The position numbers and the translations under genes are program-made. Of a stretch of DNA of 64,000 bases, positions 36,881 through 48,895 are shown piece by piece. The DNA comes from Chaunax sp. Z400. Lineage: Eukaryota > Chordata > Actinopteri > Lophiiformes > Chaunacidae. The notes beneath the pieces are model-generated. The model saw nothing but the letters and a program-made list of their open reading frames with translations. It searched no databases and had not been told where the DNA came from. How positions within the stretch are numbered: position 1 is the stretch's first letter; every line of letters starts with the position of its first letter. The stretch lies in assembly GCA_037577475.1 (NCBI GenBank), contig CM075189.1:18577839-18641838 (forward strand), in the 5' to 3' direction.

Positions 36881-37279
36881 CAGTAAATGTGGTACAATAG
36901 CTCATTCCTTCTTTACAGCTGCACACAAAACATGTCAGATGTTATTCGTATAGCGTATCTTTATGCAGTTCATTATGCGTCACAAAAACGATGCATACAA
37001 TCAATGAAATAAGAAAAGGAACAAATATGTGTTTCAATAAAAACATTTTATTGGCTTTCGTGTTTTGTTGAAACCATGTTTGTTGAATAAATGAAGGTTT
37101 GAAACTTAACACTTCTCCTTTTGTCTCCCCTGCATAAGTGTGTAGTAAAAGAAGGGAGGACAATAGAGGGAGGAGAATGGTTTGCCAAAACGTATTTGTT
37201 TTTCTATGTTCTTCTTTATCTCAAAGGATTTCCTGAATCTGAAATGAAATAAGCTTTGCTATTTAGATATGAAATTCAT

Positions 37280-37800
37280 CTGTTGGGTCAGGCGGCTCTT
37301 GATTTGCTGACTGCACACACTACCTGACCTCAGAGGCTACCTTAATATGCAATTGTTAATTTAGCCTTAAAGAATAATGTATCCACCTGTGACCTCAGGC
37401 AGCTCCTGCAGTTTCCATTTCCTCAATCTTCAGTTCATCATGAAGCTGGCTGGTCATAACCAGCACTTAATGATTCATGAACAGAGAAACTAATGGAGTA
37501 CTTTACACATTGTAATCGAATGAGGCCATTATGGCAAAACTGGATTCTTACTGGGGACTTTGATCAAAGATGGACTCAGGATATGATCATGAGATGCATC
37601 AGATGTGGAGACTGACATCAAGCGTTTGGAATGAGGTCCACATTAGCATGTCTTTGAAAGGGAGGGAGCACGCTGAGCCGCATGTGGTCATTAAACTGAG
37701 GACGTCTTTCCATACGCTGACACTTTCACTTTCCAAAGCTAGACAAGAAAATTGTGAGGCCATGATCACAATATTAAAATAAACTAAAGTAGAGAGAGGC
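37280..37800. promoter_or_regulatory. Candidate conserved non-coding element
   Basis: High-complexity, repeat-free sequence. It has several homeodomain- and POU-like words (TATGCAATTGTTAATTTAGC at about 37347-37366, and CATTAAAC) and few simple runs. An antisense 81-codon frame overlaps it without similarity to a family. Regulatory function is a composition-based guess. Confidence 0.22.
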
Positions 37801-38016
37801 AGGACAATGTCTTGGTAATCTACTTTCATTCTCATATTTTGCAAGATATATTAGAGCTTAAAATGCACAGAAACTGTTGCTACTGTTAAGGTATCGTCAC
37901 ATATAGATGATTAAAACCACTTTGTTAAGAGAACTCGCTAATGAGAATTAAGTGTTTGTCAAAAGTGTCAGAGTCAAAGGATTGACCAAGCAACCGTTCT
38001 GACCTTCAGCCTGACC

Positions 38017-38048
38017 TTTTTTTTTTTTTTTTTTGGTTGTCTAACAAA

Positions 38049-38090
<42 letters not shown>

Positions 38091-38097
38091 TATATAA
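38017..38097. repeat. Poly-T and (TA)n tract
   Basis: A T-run at about 38019-38034 is followed by a TA microsatellite at 38052-38097 of roughly twenty units, with one interruption. Confidence 0.95.
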
Positions 38098-39364
38098 TTT
38101 TGAATTGCTTACAGTCATTGCCACTGTTATGTAACTATGGTATGCAGTAGGCTTTGCATAAAGACTTTAAAACAGCTAGTCTGGTTCTGTTTAAAGATTG
38201 AAAACCATCTACAGGCACATCTAAACTAACAAACTCATAATTGTTGTTTGTACATTTTGTTTTTGTCAAAAAGGTACATTACGTTGATGATGATGTTATG
38301 TACCTGAAAAGCAGACTGTACTTGTTAGTAAAGAATAGTGCATTTGTAAAACATGTTTTGTTTGATTGCTACTTTTTTGCAGGAAAATTGCTCTGTAATA
38401 TTACAGATCAGTGATTTTCTGATCTAACTTTTAGCAAGGAAGTTCCTCAAAATGTTGGACTATTCCTTTAAGAATTTCAAAGAAGAGTGAAGTTGTTTGA
38501 TCTTGGTGGGGAAGACTGCCTTTCAAATAAGAATCTAATCATTTTTTAATCAAAATCTGTAATGAAAGAGTTAAGAGTTGGTTGTGTGTGAGTCTGTATG
38601 GATTAAATGCATAAACCAGTCAGTCGCTCATACAATATGTACACTCATGTTTCATAACGTCATAGTTTCTCCAGTCTACCTGAATCAAATATCTTTAAAC
38701 TGTGGGAGAAACACATGCTAACAATGCAAATGTTACATTCTTACATCCTTTATATAGGCTACAGTGTTTACATTAGAGAAACATGCCCCCACAGAGAGAG
38801 AGATGATCAACCTCCCCCTCTCTCTCCCTCACTGTCTCCAGTTCTGCTACATTTCTTAGCTTTGCATTCACTTCTTTCGTGCCAACACTTGTTGGAAGGA
38901 GAGAAGTGTTGACAACTGTCTTCTCCTGCCACTAAACAACTTTGTTGCACTTCAATGCCAGCTTAATTCTCAGGCATCCCTGTCAAGAAATAACATTTAA
39001 TTTCCCCCTTTTTTCTCTGCTATTCTTTCTTTCATGAATTTTATTTTCAGGCACACCCTCTTTGCCTTGGCTGTCTGACAGTGTTGATGTCTCTGACAGT
39101 ATGGAAGTCTTTAACTACAATTAAACGACTCCTTGTCTTTCCTGCAGTTGTAACGTATCATGTTATCTTTAACATACGATGTCACCTCTTCACCACATAG
39201 AAAATATTGTTCCATCTATACAACTCCAATCATTTTGCTCTCAGTCTTCCACCTTTGTATATTATATTGTGTGAACCAATCATGCCTTAATGTCTTTTTC
39301 CCTTGGCTTTTGGAGCAAATGCACTGAGTACTTCATCCTCCACAACAACAGGTGGTATTATGGG
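38098..39364. other. Non-coding sequence, no gene recognised
   Basis: AT-rich. Near 38448-38474, AAAATGTTGGACTATTCCTTTAAG resembles the end of a common fish MITE. No boundaries are definable. Confidence 0.5.
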
Positions 39365-39432
39365 CCAATTAAAATGGGAGATTGAACCCCTGTCAAGTCA
39401 AAAAACAATTTCACCAATGCACCACCTGAAGC
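39365..39432 (-). repeat. Possible tRNA-like SINE head
   Basis: On the minus strand, a box-A-like TGGTGCATTGG (39413-39423) is followed about 25 bases later by a box-B-like GGTTCAATCTCC (39377-39388). Box A differs from TRGYNNARNNG at one position. The order and approximate spacing fit the Pol III promoter of a tRNA-derived SINE. No tRNA body folds convincingly, and I see no target duplications, so this is tentative. Confidence 0.3.
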
Positions 39433-39473
39433 AGTAGTTATCCACTGTTTAATTCAGTGAATCACATCATGTG

Positions 39474-39528
39474 ATGGATAGATGCATAGATGGATAGATG
39501 ATAGATAGATGGATAGATGGATAGATGT
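39474..39528. repeat. GATA/GGAT microsatellite
   Basis: Interrupted GATA and GGATA units. No LINE tail is attached. Confidence 0.9.
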
Positions 39529-41694
39529 GGCTGTTTGAAGGAGAGTGGGATGGACTCTTCTAGTCCAGTAAATTAAAATGCTGCTCCACTTCTTAGTTTT
39601 CATAAGATTAGAGAGACTGCATGTCCTGGTCTGTTGCTTTATCCTCCCCATTACATGTAGGATGAGAGCTTAACTTCCTAAGGGTTTCCATTTTAGCCAG
39701 GATCAATAGCCAAGTGCTCTTTGGCTGAAGTGACTTTGGTCCACCGCGTTCAGTCGTCAGAGTGAGCCATGGTTTGACAGAGCAGCCCACATGAGCAGAA
39801 AATAGAGCTCTGGGTAACTGTGCAGGTCTACCTCAACTCCATATCCTGGCCACAAGTTTCAGGCTGTTATGACAGGTCCTTTTCATGGTTCAAGTAGGTG
39901 ACTGGAGGGAGCTGATCCAAATGGCCAAAACAGCCCTTGGTTCATTATCAAGAGGCCTAGAATTTGAGATTATAGGTGATTACACTCATCCATCCCCTTT
40001 CTGCAAAAAAAAAAGTGAAATCTGTTTAATCCCCCTCTCTGAAGCAGCTTCGAAGGGCTCCTAGGGATGGCTGGCATCCATCACAAGCCTAAAAAAAGCA
40101 CAGAACATACGGAACCAGGAGGAGTCCTGGCCCCAGCTCGCAGGGAAGAAGGCCAGTTGGCCAGTGAACAAGAGGTGCTGGGTCTGATTGGGCAGAGGGA
40201 GACACCACTTGGCCGCAGATCATAGCGGTCAGTGGGGACATCATTGGCCTGCCGGCTTGCGTGTGGAGCTCTCATGGAAAATGGGAGGGGAGGGCTGGGA
40301 GTTCAGTGTTGACCTTAGACTCTGAGCTGCAGTCACAACACGGCAGGACTCTCCTTCCAACCACATCCTCACCGTCTCTGACAGCCTTGACTGACGGCTC
40401 TGAGAGCTGTATGTTTGCTGTGCTTTTACTCTCCTACACTTTACGATGGATTTTTAAGTGCAACACGATGATTTAGCGAGGTCATTTTTTAGATAAATAA
40501 TATTTTCCACAGGTTTTGCAATAAAACCGTTTGCACCATCCCTTGCCTGTTTGAGAGACAAATAGAGGGAATCCAGCTACACCACAAGAAGCTGAGTTTC
40601 TGAGAAACAGATAGTTTCTTCTTTGAATCCTTCAAATCCATTTGTGAAATTACCAAATGGTACCCCGGTGAGCAGAATCCATTTAAAGTTCGAAATGGTA
40701 GACCATATTGATGAGAGAGAGTTTTGTTCTCATTAAAAGCTGTTCCTGAGGTCAAGTTCACACAGAGCCCTTGTCTTCAGAGTAAGGTCAACAGGGTGCT
40801 GAGCATTTCACAAAGCATTTTGAGAGCTGTGAGCCTATCTTTGTACATCACCCTGTATTTCTTCCTTCCAGGTTTGTGATTAAATAGATGTCTGCAAGGA
40901 GTAGAAATCACAAGCGCATGGCCCAACACTAGAAAGTAGTTTTTTAAAAATCATTGCAAGCTGTGCAAGTCTCCATGAATGAGTTCTTTTGTTTTTGTTT
41001 CATTTAAAAGAATCAATAAGGCTGTAGACTTTGAAACCACTCAAGGTTTTTTATAGTCTCCAGCTCATACTTCAATATATTTCGACTTACCTTTGTCCTG
41101 GTTTAGGATTCAAAGGAACATGTGAATTTATTACATTGTCATTTTTTTTCAGTATTTCTGTCACAAAACTCCAAATCAAATCAAAAAAGAGATGAAAAAT
41201 GTAAGTGTAAATTTGCTGTGACACGTCAGAGGGATGTGGTGCCTGATTGCAACCCAAACAAGGACTACTCTGGTATTTGAAGGTAATTAATTTGTTTAAT
41301 GTTCAACATTTCAAGGCTGTCTGTGTTTAAATAACTCTCTGTGAACATCTATTAATCCACTAATGACTCACTGCATTAATTTTTTGTGGCTGTGTTTACA
41401 CTGTGTATAACATTAACTTCCTGCTCCAGCAAACTCAATAAGAGTGCCATTAAGTATTGATACTGTTAGCAATGGCAGTATTCATAAAATTCTAATGTTA
41501 CCTGCTGTGAACAGGTCCATCAAAGGGTCCTTTATACCTAAACTTTTTTCATTTAATATCTGTAGAGGCATAATAAGTCAAACTGTATTTCACAAGAAAA
41601 AAGATCTGAGATACTGTAAGTTGGGGACAAAAATTAATATAACTTTGGGTAGCATGAATTATTATGAATTATTCAGCGACCACTCGTATTTATA
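39529..41694. other. Non-coding sequence, no gene recognised
   Basis: 39.6-40.4 kb is less AT-rich and repeat-free, with a 64-codon minus-strand frame at 40081-40275 and a 71-codon plus frame at 40261-40476. Neither is recognisable. The rest is AT-rich unique sequence. Regulatory or unrecognised exonic sequence cannot be excluded. Confidence 0.45.
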
Positions 41695-41740
41695 ATCTAA
41701 CCCATTGGTGGGAACCCAAACCCAAGGTTGGGTACCACTG
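41695..41740 (-). mobile_element. hAT (Charlie-type) terminal fragment
   Basis: Read on the minus strand, the segment starts CAGTGGTACCCAACCTTGGG and continues TTTGGGTTCCCACC. This matches the well-known terminal sequence of vertebrate hAT-Charlie elements. No opposite end is visible upstream, so only a stub remains. Confidence 0.55.
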
Positions 41741-42599
41741 AATTAGGTCATTACATAACATACCATGTAAAAACACATACTGTGTAGTCTAAGATCCGAC
41801 TGACTTCTTTGCGACTTAGCTGATGTGGTCATGACTGGACACTTGTGAGGCCACCGACGTAAAGCTTTTCTATTGCACATAAACACTGGAATACAGTGAG
41901 ATTGAGATTTGTAGTCATGTGGCAAACAGACACCCTGATATTCATTGTTTTGCATAGGAGAGCGACAGTAAATCTATAAAGTACCACCTCCTGCTCTGCA
42001 AACAGAACCTGAAGCTGAATCTTCCCAGCTTTCACCCTCTACAGAAGGCAGGATAAACAAGGCAATACAAATCTGACAATATGGATGCTGCCAGATATGT
42101 CTGTGCAACAGCTCTTCTTGTCGTGTCTTCCGGTTAAGATAAAGCAGCGCAAAGGGAAGAAGATCTTCTCTCAATTTCTGGTTTTCATAAAATATTAAAC
42201 AAGTTTTTTGGGTTGTTTTTTTTTTTTTGCTGTGCAGAGCTTCAAATGCTACTCTATTCAAATCATCAAATTGTTGTTTTTTTGTTGCTGTTGTGGCATC
42301 AAGCCTGTTGTTTGATTGTCATCAATGTTCACAGGATTCAATACAAAGACGTTTCACATTCAGGCTGCTCTTTTTCATACAGACAGAAATCATGTATGAG
42401 TTCAGTGGTGCTATAAATGAAATGATTAAGGCGGATAACATCCTGATTTTTTATGTATGCTTTCGCCCCAGTTACCAAGATGAGTGCATTAGCCCTGACC
42501 AAGACATGCGCCACACAATTACTTAAAGATAACAGGGGACTGATCCTCACTGATCTGCAGTACAGAGACACAGATTAACATGCTGCTTGTACTCACTTA
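41741..42599. other. Non-coding sequence, no gene recognised
   Basis: AT-rich unique sequence with a T-run at about 42219-42229. The open frames on both strands are shorter than 100 codons and unrecognised. Confidence 0.5.
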
Positions 42600-43120
42600 A
42601 TTGTCTTGTTATTCTGCCATGACAGCAGATGATCAAGAAACAGAGGTGACCCACCAACGTCCCTTTGTACCTCAGCGTTTCAAAACAACTTCTCTCCCCT
42701 CACTCCTCTCCCCTGACCTGTCGGTGCGACACAGAGAGAAAGTCTGCTGAGGACTCTTTCTGCTGGGTGCACAAATGAGGGCCAGGCCACTGTTGGGAGG
42801 AGGAACAGCCCTTTGACCAAAAGCAGCGCTCATGACTCATTCATTACATCGTTAACAGTTTCCAGAATGTCAACAGCTCCTCTTTGAAGTGATAATCTTA
42901 ACATTGAGGGTGTCCTTGAATTTCTTCTCGCTATTAAAATGGTTAATGGGAAATGATTTCTATAATTCAGTAAGGAGGAGTTCCCTGGGCCTCCTGTTAG
43001 TTAAACCATGTCTAATAAATCCATGGGGAAAAGCTCTCAGGAAGCTTAGGGCATTTCTCTTTCAGTTTGCACGTGTGTTGTTTCACAGTTAATCCAAGGA
43101 ATTTATGTTCTGATAGTTAT
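42600..43120. promoter_or_regulatory. Candidate conserved non-coding element
   Basis: A repeat-free, balanced block immediately upstream of the hAT remnant. Words include CATGACTCATTCATTACATCG (AP-1-like TGACTCA at about 42834-42840) and ATTAAAATGGTTAATGGG. No exon is recognised. Regulatory potential is inferred from composition only. Confidence 0.22.
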
Positions 43121-43224
43121 TTAAGCTAATAATCCACTGCAACCGAAACATATGGTGAAACATATGGTGGGTTATTGCTTAAATTATCATGACATTATAA
43201 TGAAATACAGAATATAGACTAGCG

Positions 43225-44803
43225 CGGGGGTCACCAATTAGCAGAGCGCTGGCCAAAGCCAGACCGCGAAAGGATTCTATCAGGACTGCCTTTTGACTTA
43301 GATGAAAAAAATTAAAAATAGGTTATCTAAGGGATTTTGAGCAGGCACAATGCGACCAGCTCAGCAGAGCAGCCTTAGTCCTAATGGGTACTATTGCTGC
43401 TAGGCTGCTACAATAGGCTGCTCATATATGCTTCTATACATACATCTTATGCTATGTTCAGCACAGAAGGATCAGAAGTGGATGCAGTAAATAAATCAGG
43501 TCAAAGCCCAGTATGAGCGATCGACACGTGTCCTCTCTCGTTCACTCACACACACTGAGAATGGATTTTAAGAAAACATATGAAAGCCCTTTACAGAAGT
43601 GGAAAAAAGTGTATGAATGCAATTACTGAAACACTTTGATTGAAAAGAAAGACATGAATAGAGAGGCAAAATTAAAAATGTCCCTCTTTCAGCTGCAACA
43701 GCCAAATGAAGAGCTGAAGTATGAGGACAGGATGCAGAATCACGGATCGATGCCGCTATTCACAGTGCACCTTACATGGTGTTAGCAGTCAACAAATCAA
43801 CTGATATTAGTGTCAATGCCCAGCATTTGGTGTACTTCTGATTTTACCATGCACAGAGTACATCCTACAAACACCTGAGGGGATGACATATACCTGGCCA
43901 TAAAAGAAATGCTATTACACAGAGGAACATATGGCCAGACAGTATGTTCAGTTTTTGGAAAATGATATGGCTTTCCTGGTTGATATGAAATCACATCTAA
44001 ATGACCTCAACTTAAAATTACAAGGCAAAAACAAGTCTGTGTGTGATTAGGTGGCAGCTGTCCAGTCGTTCCAGAGGAAGTGACTGCAGACATTTTCCTG
44101 CAGTGAAACAAACGTAGGGTGAGAGAGATGTTTCCTCTCATGTTGATTTCATACCAACACTGAACGGAAACTTCTGCGATCATTTTGACAGCATCAGTCG
44201 CGGAGAGCAGAATGCCTTTCTGGTCAGAAATGTCACCACATTTTCACAGGAGGCAAAACACATCTACAAGTGGGCAGATACTGGATTTCTACACATGGAA
44301 CTTATTGATCTGGAAGTAAATGTCGCATGGAGAGAGCAGAATGGCGTTTGTGCCTCCCTCTGGCTATTCCTGGACCTACAAGTGGCAGCACATACCTTGA
44401 CCTTGTTTGGCTCCTCACACAGCTGTGAGTCAGCAGTCTCGACAGATTTTTAAAGTTAATACAGATCAAGACCAACCGGTGAACATTTACATGCCTGTTT
44501 TAGGATTGCACTAACTACCAGGAAAGGCTAAAGCCAATTTTTCCCACTGAATTTTGGAAGCAGAGACAATGCATGAGTTCTTCTTTAGATAAAAGGCTTG
44601 TTCTTCCATTTGACATGATTGTAAAGCTCAGTTCAAACTAAAAGAGCTGCACTTTATTTGGTTCCTGTGAGGATGTTATCGTTTTATGGAGTGAAAATAA
44701 TTTATTTACAATGCAAATTTTAGAGTTTATTGTAATTTTTATTTTTCGTTTGATAAAAATATGAACTAAACTGAATTCTTCAATCTGGCAAAAAAAAAAA
44801 AAC
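43225..44803 (+). mobile_element. hAT (Charlie / GTF2IRD2-like) element remnant
   Basis: The left end CGGGGGTCACCAATTAGC (43225) resembles a hAT terminal repeat, CAGGGGTCACCAA. It is followed by GCCAAAGCCAGACCGCGAAAGG, typical of the non-coding lead of this family. A broken transposase follows (see pseudogene). No matching right terminal repeat is visible. Instead the unit fades into AT-rich sequence ending in an A-run (44790-44802). The 6-mer ACTAGC sits at both edges (43218-43223 and 44804-44809), so either an aged hAT duplication or a retroposed copy is conceivable. Confidence 0.7.
43561..44535 (+). pseudogene. hAT-family transposase pseudogene
   Basis: An ATG at 43561 opens MDFKKTYESPLQKWKKVYEC and then stops. 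At 43940-44048 a frame reads QYVQFLENDMAFLVDMKSHL then NDLNLKLQGKNKSVCD and a stop. LNLxLQG is a hallmark of the hAT/Charlie transposases related to the GTF2IRD2 C-terminus. Around 44170-44345 come GNFCDHFDSISRGEQNAFL, TTFSQEAKHIYKWADTGFLH and MELIDLEVNVAWREQNG. Near 44477-44530 is GEHLHACFRIALTT, the conserved C-terminal dimerisation segment. Internal parts, including the RNase H-like core, are missing or scrambled, so it is non-functional. Confidence 0.8.
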
Positions 44804-44847
44804 ACTAGCCTGTATTATTTGTATGTGTAGCTGTTCAGACTTTAGTC

Positions 44848-44885
44848 CAGGGGTATTCAATGAAACTCAACCATCCTCCCCTGCT
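44848..44885 (+). mobile_element. hAT-type terminal fragment
   Basis: CAGGGGTATTCAATGAAACTC at 44848 resembles another vertebrate hAT-Charlie left end (the CAGGGGTATTCAA class). No coding body or right end follows. It lies 45 bp after the larger hAT remnant. Confidence 0.4.
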
Positions 44886-47800
44886 GGAATATAGGAATTT
44901 AATTTTCCATCTATAATCCCAATTTATTAAAATGTTAGTTTAATACACACATTTGTCATCACTTTACAGCGAAGAATCTTATTTTTTCCTTGAATATAAT
45001 AATTGTCCTCAAGTTATCTTTGTGCAGGGATGCCTTTCACCAATAAGATATGAAAGTTTGAGTAGCATGATAAATAGATAAATAGAGAAGCTTTCCTCCA
45101 GACAAAAAGCAACAGCATCAGTGGTCTGACCTAATCCTCAAGAAGGAGATATGTTTATATTCAAGTGACAAAGCCCTCTGACATTGGTAGGAATTACTGT
45201 AAATACGAGGGAAGGAATAATTAATATGATGTTATAAAGCAACAAGGTGCATACACAAGGGAGGTTGATGGGATTGGGTCAACAAACCGCTGGACTTTGA
45301 CACAGAAGACTGCTGTTTGCCACCTGTGTCCTACTGGCTATAAAGATTGCTTTCTTTACCTAACCCAACCTTAACCAAGTCCATAATTGGAAGGCATTGA
45401 CAAATGGTGTTATCTGACCACTCATTCTGTGGAAAAATTACTAACAACATATTTTGTCACTTAATTTGGAGAACATATTGTGTAGATGAAATAACACTTA
45501 ACGATCCGACCAACAATGTGTATGGCTAACCTGCAGGGAACAATCACACAGAGAAATTGCAAATTTTTCCAATTACTGAATGGTCAACAGCAGTCAACGA
45601 GCCATTTCTAGTCTGAGCAACAATAAACCAAAAACACCAAGATTTAGTTCTACTTTTACCAGAGATACTGACACAGAGCTTGGTTATTTTTCTCTCCAAG
45701 TCAATACTGTATGTCTTGTGCAATTAAAGCAAAAAGAGGTGAACATGAAACAGGAACAGATTTTTTCTTTTTCTTTTTTCTTTTTCTGTAGATGTAGTGT
45801 TGTTACGTGTATTTACTTCAATATTTATTCATTTTTTGTTCACCCCTTTATATGAATGGATGATGATTGATGAACTGTAGCAGTTTTATACATTGACAGT
45901 TTAAGAACATTTGTCAGCAAATACGGAAATTAGTTCAAAAGAATCAAAGAGAAGTCATGAGAGCAGATATAAGAACAAATCCTAAAAGCAGATCGATGGC
46001 TCTACTGATGTTCGGTGGACTGATAATGGTTTAAACAAAGCAAAAGAATCATGCTATTAAATATTTATCTCAATTTCAGAACAGAACATGTTAGAGTCAA
46101 AAGAAGATAAATATAACGGGAACATCCAGCATCAAACCTTAGATTTTACTGTAGTAAAATAGTTCCTATCTCCCTAAACCCTAAAACACATACACTGTAT
46201 ATTTTTTTCATTGTGTTATTCATTGAACGATTAGGAAACCAAGAGCGATGGTAGCCACTCCCCATATTAAACATAATATAAGCTCATTTCAAGCTTATGT
46301 TCTCAGAGGATCCATTTAAACACAAGCATATGGTGATGTCTTTATATCATACTTAGTGATCTGAGTGGGGGGTCTTATCAATAAAGGAGAGGACTGTCAG
46401 ATATACAAGTGTGTGTTTTTTTTAATTTTGCCTGAAATCCAAAAATGAAGCCTCCTGTGTCTCTGCTTTGAAATTCTGAGAACTGAGCAAATTAAGCAAC
46501 TGTCACTCTGTCGCTTTTAAACATTTTGTTACACAATGATGAAATGATTTATAGACTGGTTTGTGCTCAGATGACTGAAATCAATCGTATACAATGCATC
46601 TTTAAATAAAATGATGAAGGAGCAGACGGATGGTAATCTTTTATTGTCCCCAGTTTTTTCGCTCCCCACACGACATGGTATATGTTTAGTTTAGCTGGAG
46701 GTGAGGGTTGATTCAGAGAGGGAGATGCGCTCTGCTCTTCATAACTGGGCCATTTAGTCCCTTGTGACCCAGCCTCTCTGCCTTTGGCAAACACATCATT
46801 TTATTGTGACCCCAGCCAGCAGCCAAACAGTCAGCCTATAAGCCATCAGTAATGAAAAGCACTAATTCCAGCCTAGTGAACACAAACAGAGAGGCCCGAT
46901 TCATATGCATGCGCTGAGCTTCTTCCTTGCACTCCATGTCGGCTCATTCATCCAATCATTGCAGTCAGATCACCCCTAGCATATAGCATCCTCAGTTTTC
47001 TTGACAAGCAGAGTAGCCCCTCAAGGTTTGTCTCATCTAACACAATTAAATGGCTTCGACTGGCGGGTTGAAATGATCAAGACATTCTCTTTCTTAATTT
47101 CATTATTAAACATTTAAAAATTTTGGACTTTTCTTTTAATCCTGTGATGGTAGGACTTATTGCATGTGAATAACAGGTTCAGCATTAAGCACCAGTGAAG
47201 CACTATGTCATATTTTGTAAAGGATTGATAAATTACTCTGCATCTCATCCAATTGAGCTGCTCCCATAGGTTTTCAGCCCAAAGCTGGAGATTAAAACAT
47301 GAATCTACAATTCCCCTGTTTGGCTATCACACATGTTTAAAGGTATTATGCGCTGCCAGGAGACTTTGCATGTAATAAAGTGGGCATTCTCAGCCGGGTG
47401 CATTTGCTGAGGCTAGACATGCCAGCAGGGCTTCACAGCCCACGTCTGGGTGATTCCAACAGCTGTTTCTATGAGCTTGGGGAGAAAGCATGTCAGGAAG
47501 GATGCCTTCTGCTGTCACTACCTCCTCAAGGTGTTTATTAAAAAATGTTAATACTATCAGCACAATACACACATGACAACTTGGCCCCTGTCACAAGGAT
47601 CTGGCAGTACCCAACTGTTTCCTCTAGTGGGATGGTCTGAATGTGAATGCTCTTCTTTCACACCCACACATCAGGAGATGTTAGTTGGCAACATACTTCA
47701 CTGAGGTCCCTGAGGCCACAGGGGATTTACTTTAGATGTCTTAGTATCTTAGCTTTGGGAAATATTGATCAGGCTTTCTGTATTAAAGGGAAGGCAACTC

Positions 47801-48034
47801 AAATATTCACTTTGACACAAGTGGACACAACATGCAACCCTTCTCCAAACACAGATGCCCTCTCTTCCTTCTCTGTGTTTTTTCTCCAAATTCCAGTATA
47901 TAACGCTTTAGTTAGTTTTATTTCATATTGACTCTACAAGTAAGAAAAAATTGTCAATTTCATCTCAGCCAGTTGACCAATAGAGCAATGCTGATTTAGC
48001 CATGTCAAGTGGAAGGCTAAGTTAAAGGGGATTT
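44886..48034. other. Non-coding sequence, no gene recognised
   Basis: AT-rich sequence. About 45270-45460 looks like a low-copy decayed fish repeat, but I cannot assign it. Parts at 46.84-47.24 and 47.38-47.56 kb are high-complexity and might be regulatory. No exon is seen. T-rich and CT-rich short runs occur at about 45760-45787. Confidence 0.45.
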
Positions 48035-48058
48035 TAGTAATTCAGTAATTCAGTAATT
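48035..48058. repeat. Three tandem AGTAATTC units
   Basis: Three exact copies of the 8-mer AGTAATTC in tandem. Confidence 0.9.
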
Positions 48059-48639
48059 CATATTCTTTTCTTACTGCCTGGTAACATTAGAGTAAATTGA
48101 AGGATCTCAGACATGAACATTCAGTCTTGCTTTGCACAAACAACACTGTGTTAGTGATGTATTTAAAGCTATGCAGATGATTGTATATGGCTGTAAGTTT
48201 TGTTGAATTCTTTATTTTCTTCCATGTGACTCTGCTTGTCCTCTGTCGTGTTTTGTAACGATTGTCCATCACTTGCTGTGTCATTTGGTTCCCTTTCATT
48301 CAGTTGATTGGGGTGAACGTAGTGTATTCAGCTTTCGTGATTGTGAGAGGGAAATGTATGCTTTGAATCAGGCAGAGGGCAAGTGGTGAATGTTCCTGTC
48401 AGAAACCACTGGCCATTAAATATGTGAAATAGCCATGTGTTTTAACTCTGAAGGGAACAATAGATGAGATTTTTTTTTTGGTTTTGAGAGGCTGCAGCAT
48501 TCATGTGACATGTTCCTGTTGATACTGTGCATTTACAGCCAAAATGACAATTCAATGCTAACCTCTTTCGCTGCTCCACTTGCATTCACTGTAAGTGAAA
48601 TCCTGCTGAGGCAGTAAGAGTCCTTACCTGACAGACTGA

Positions 48640-48895
48640 TATAATGCTGTCGAGCCCTGCACAGTTAAGCAATGTCCTGTTGAAATCCAGAGTGGTAATG
48701 TTTTGACGACCTTATACCTGTACGCTGAAACTCTGTGCAGGCCTCGTCTACACCTACATTACCAGGAGGTTTAAAGACCAGCTTAACAGTTAGCAGCCAA
48801 CTCAAAGAAGGAGGAAAGCAACCTCTAAACGTCCTAGAATTTTGGAGACAGCATGAGGTCCTGGAGCTAATCTGAGAGGTCGAGACCAATGGCCA
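48640..48895 (+). repeat. Dispersed repeat shared with 26.9 kb, copy 2
   Basis: 48691-48895 aligns with 26903-27045 on the same strand. The best island, TTAGCAGCCAACTCAAAGAA, lies at 48790-48809, with further islands at TGGTAATGTTTTGACGACC and GGAGACAGCATGAGG. A non-autonomous DNA transposon is the likeliest class, since no transposase frame or clear ends remain. Confidence 0.45.

Noticed and set aside
39474..39528. GATA/GGAT repeat as a LINE 3' tail
   Set aside because: No AATAAAG-type LINE end precedes it, unlike the stub at 62318, so it is treated as a plain microsatellite.
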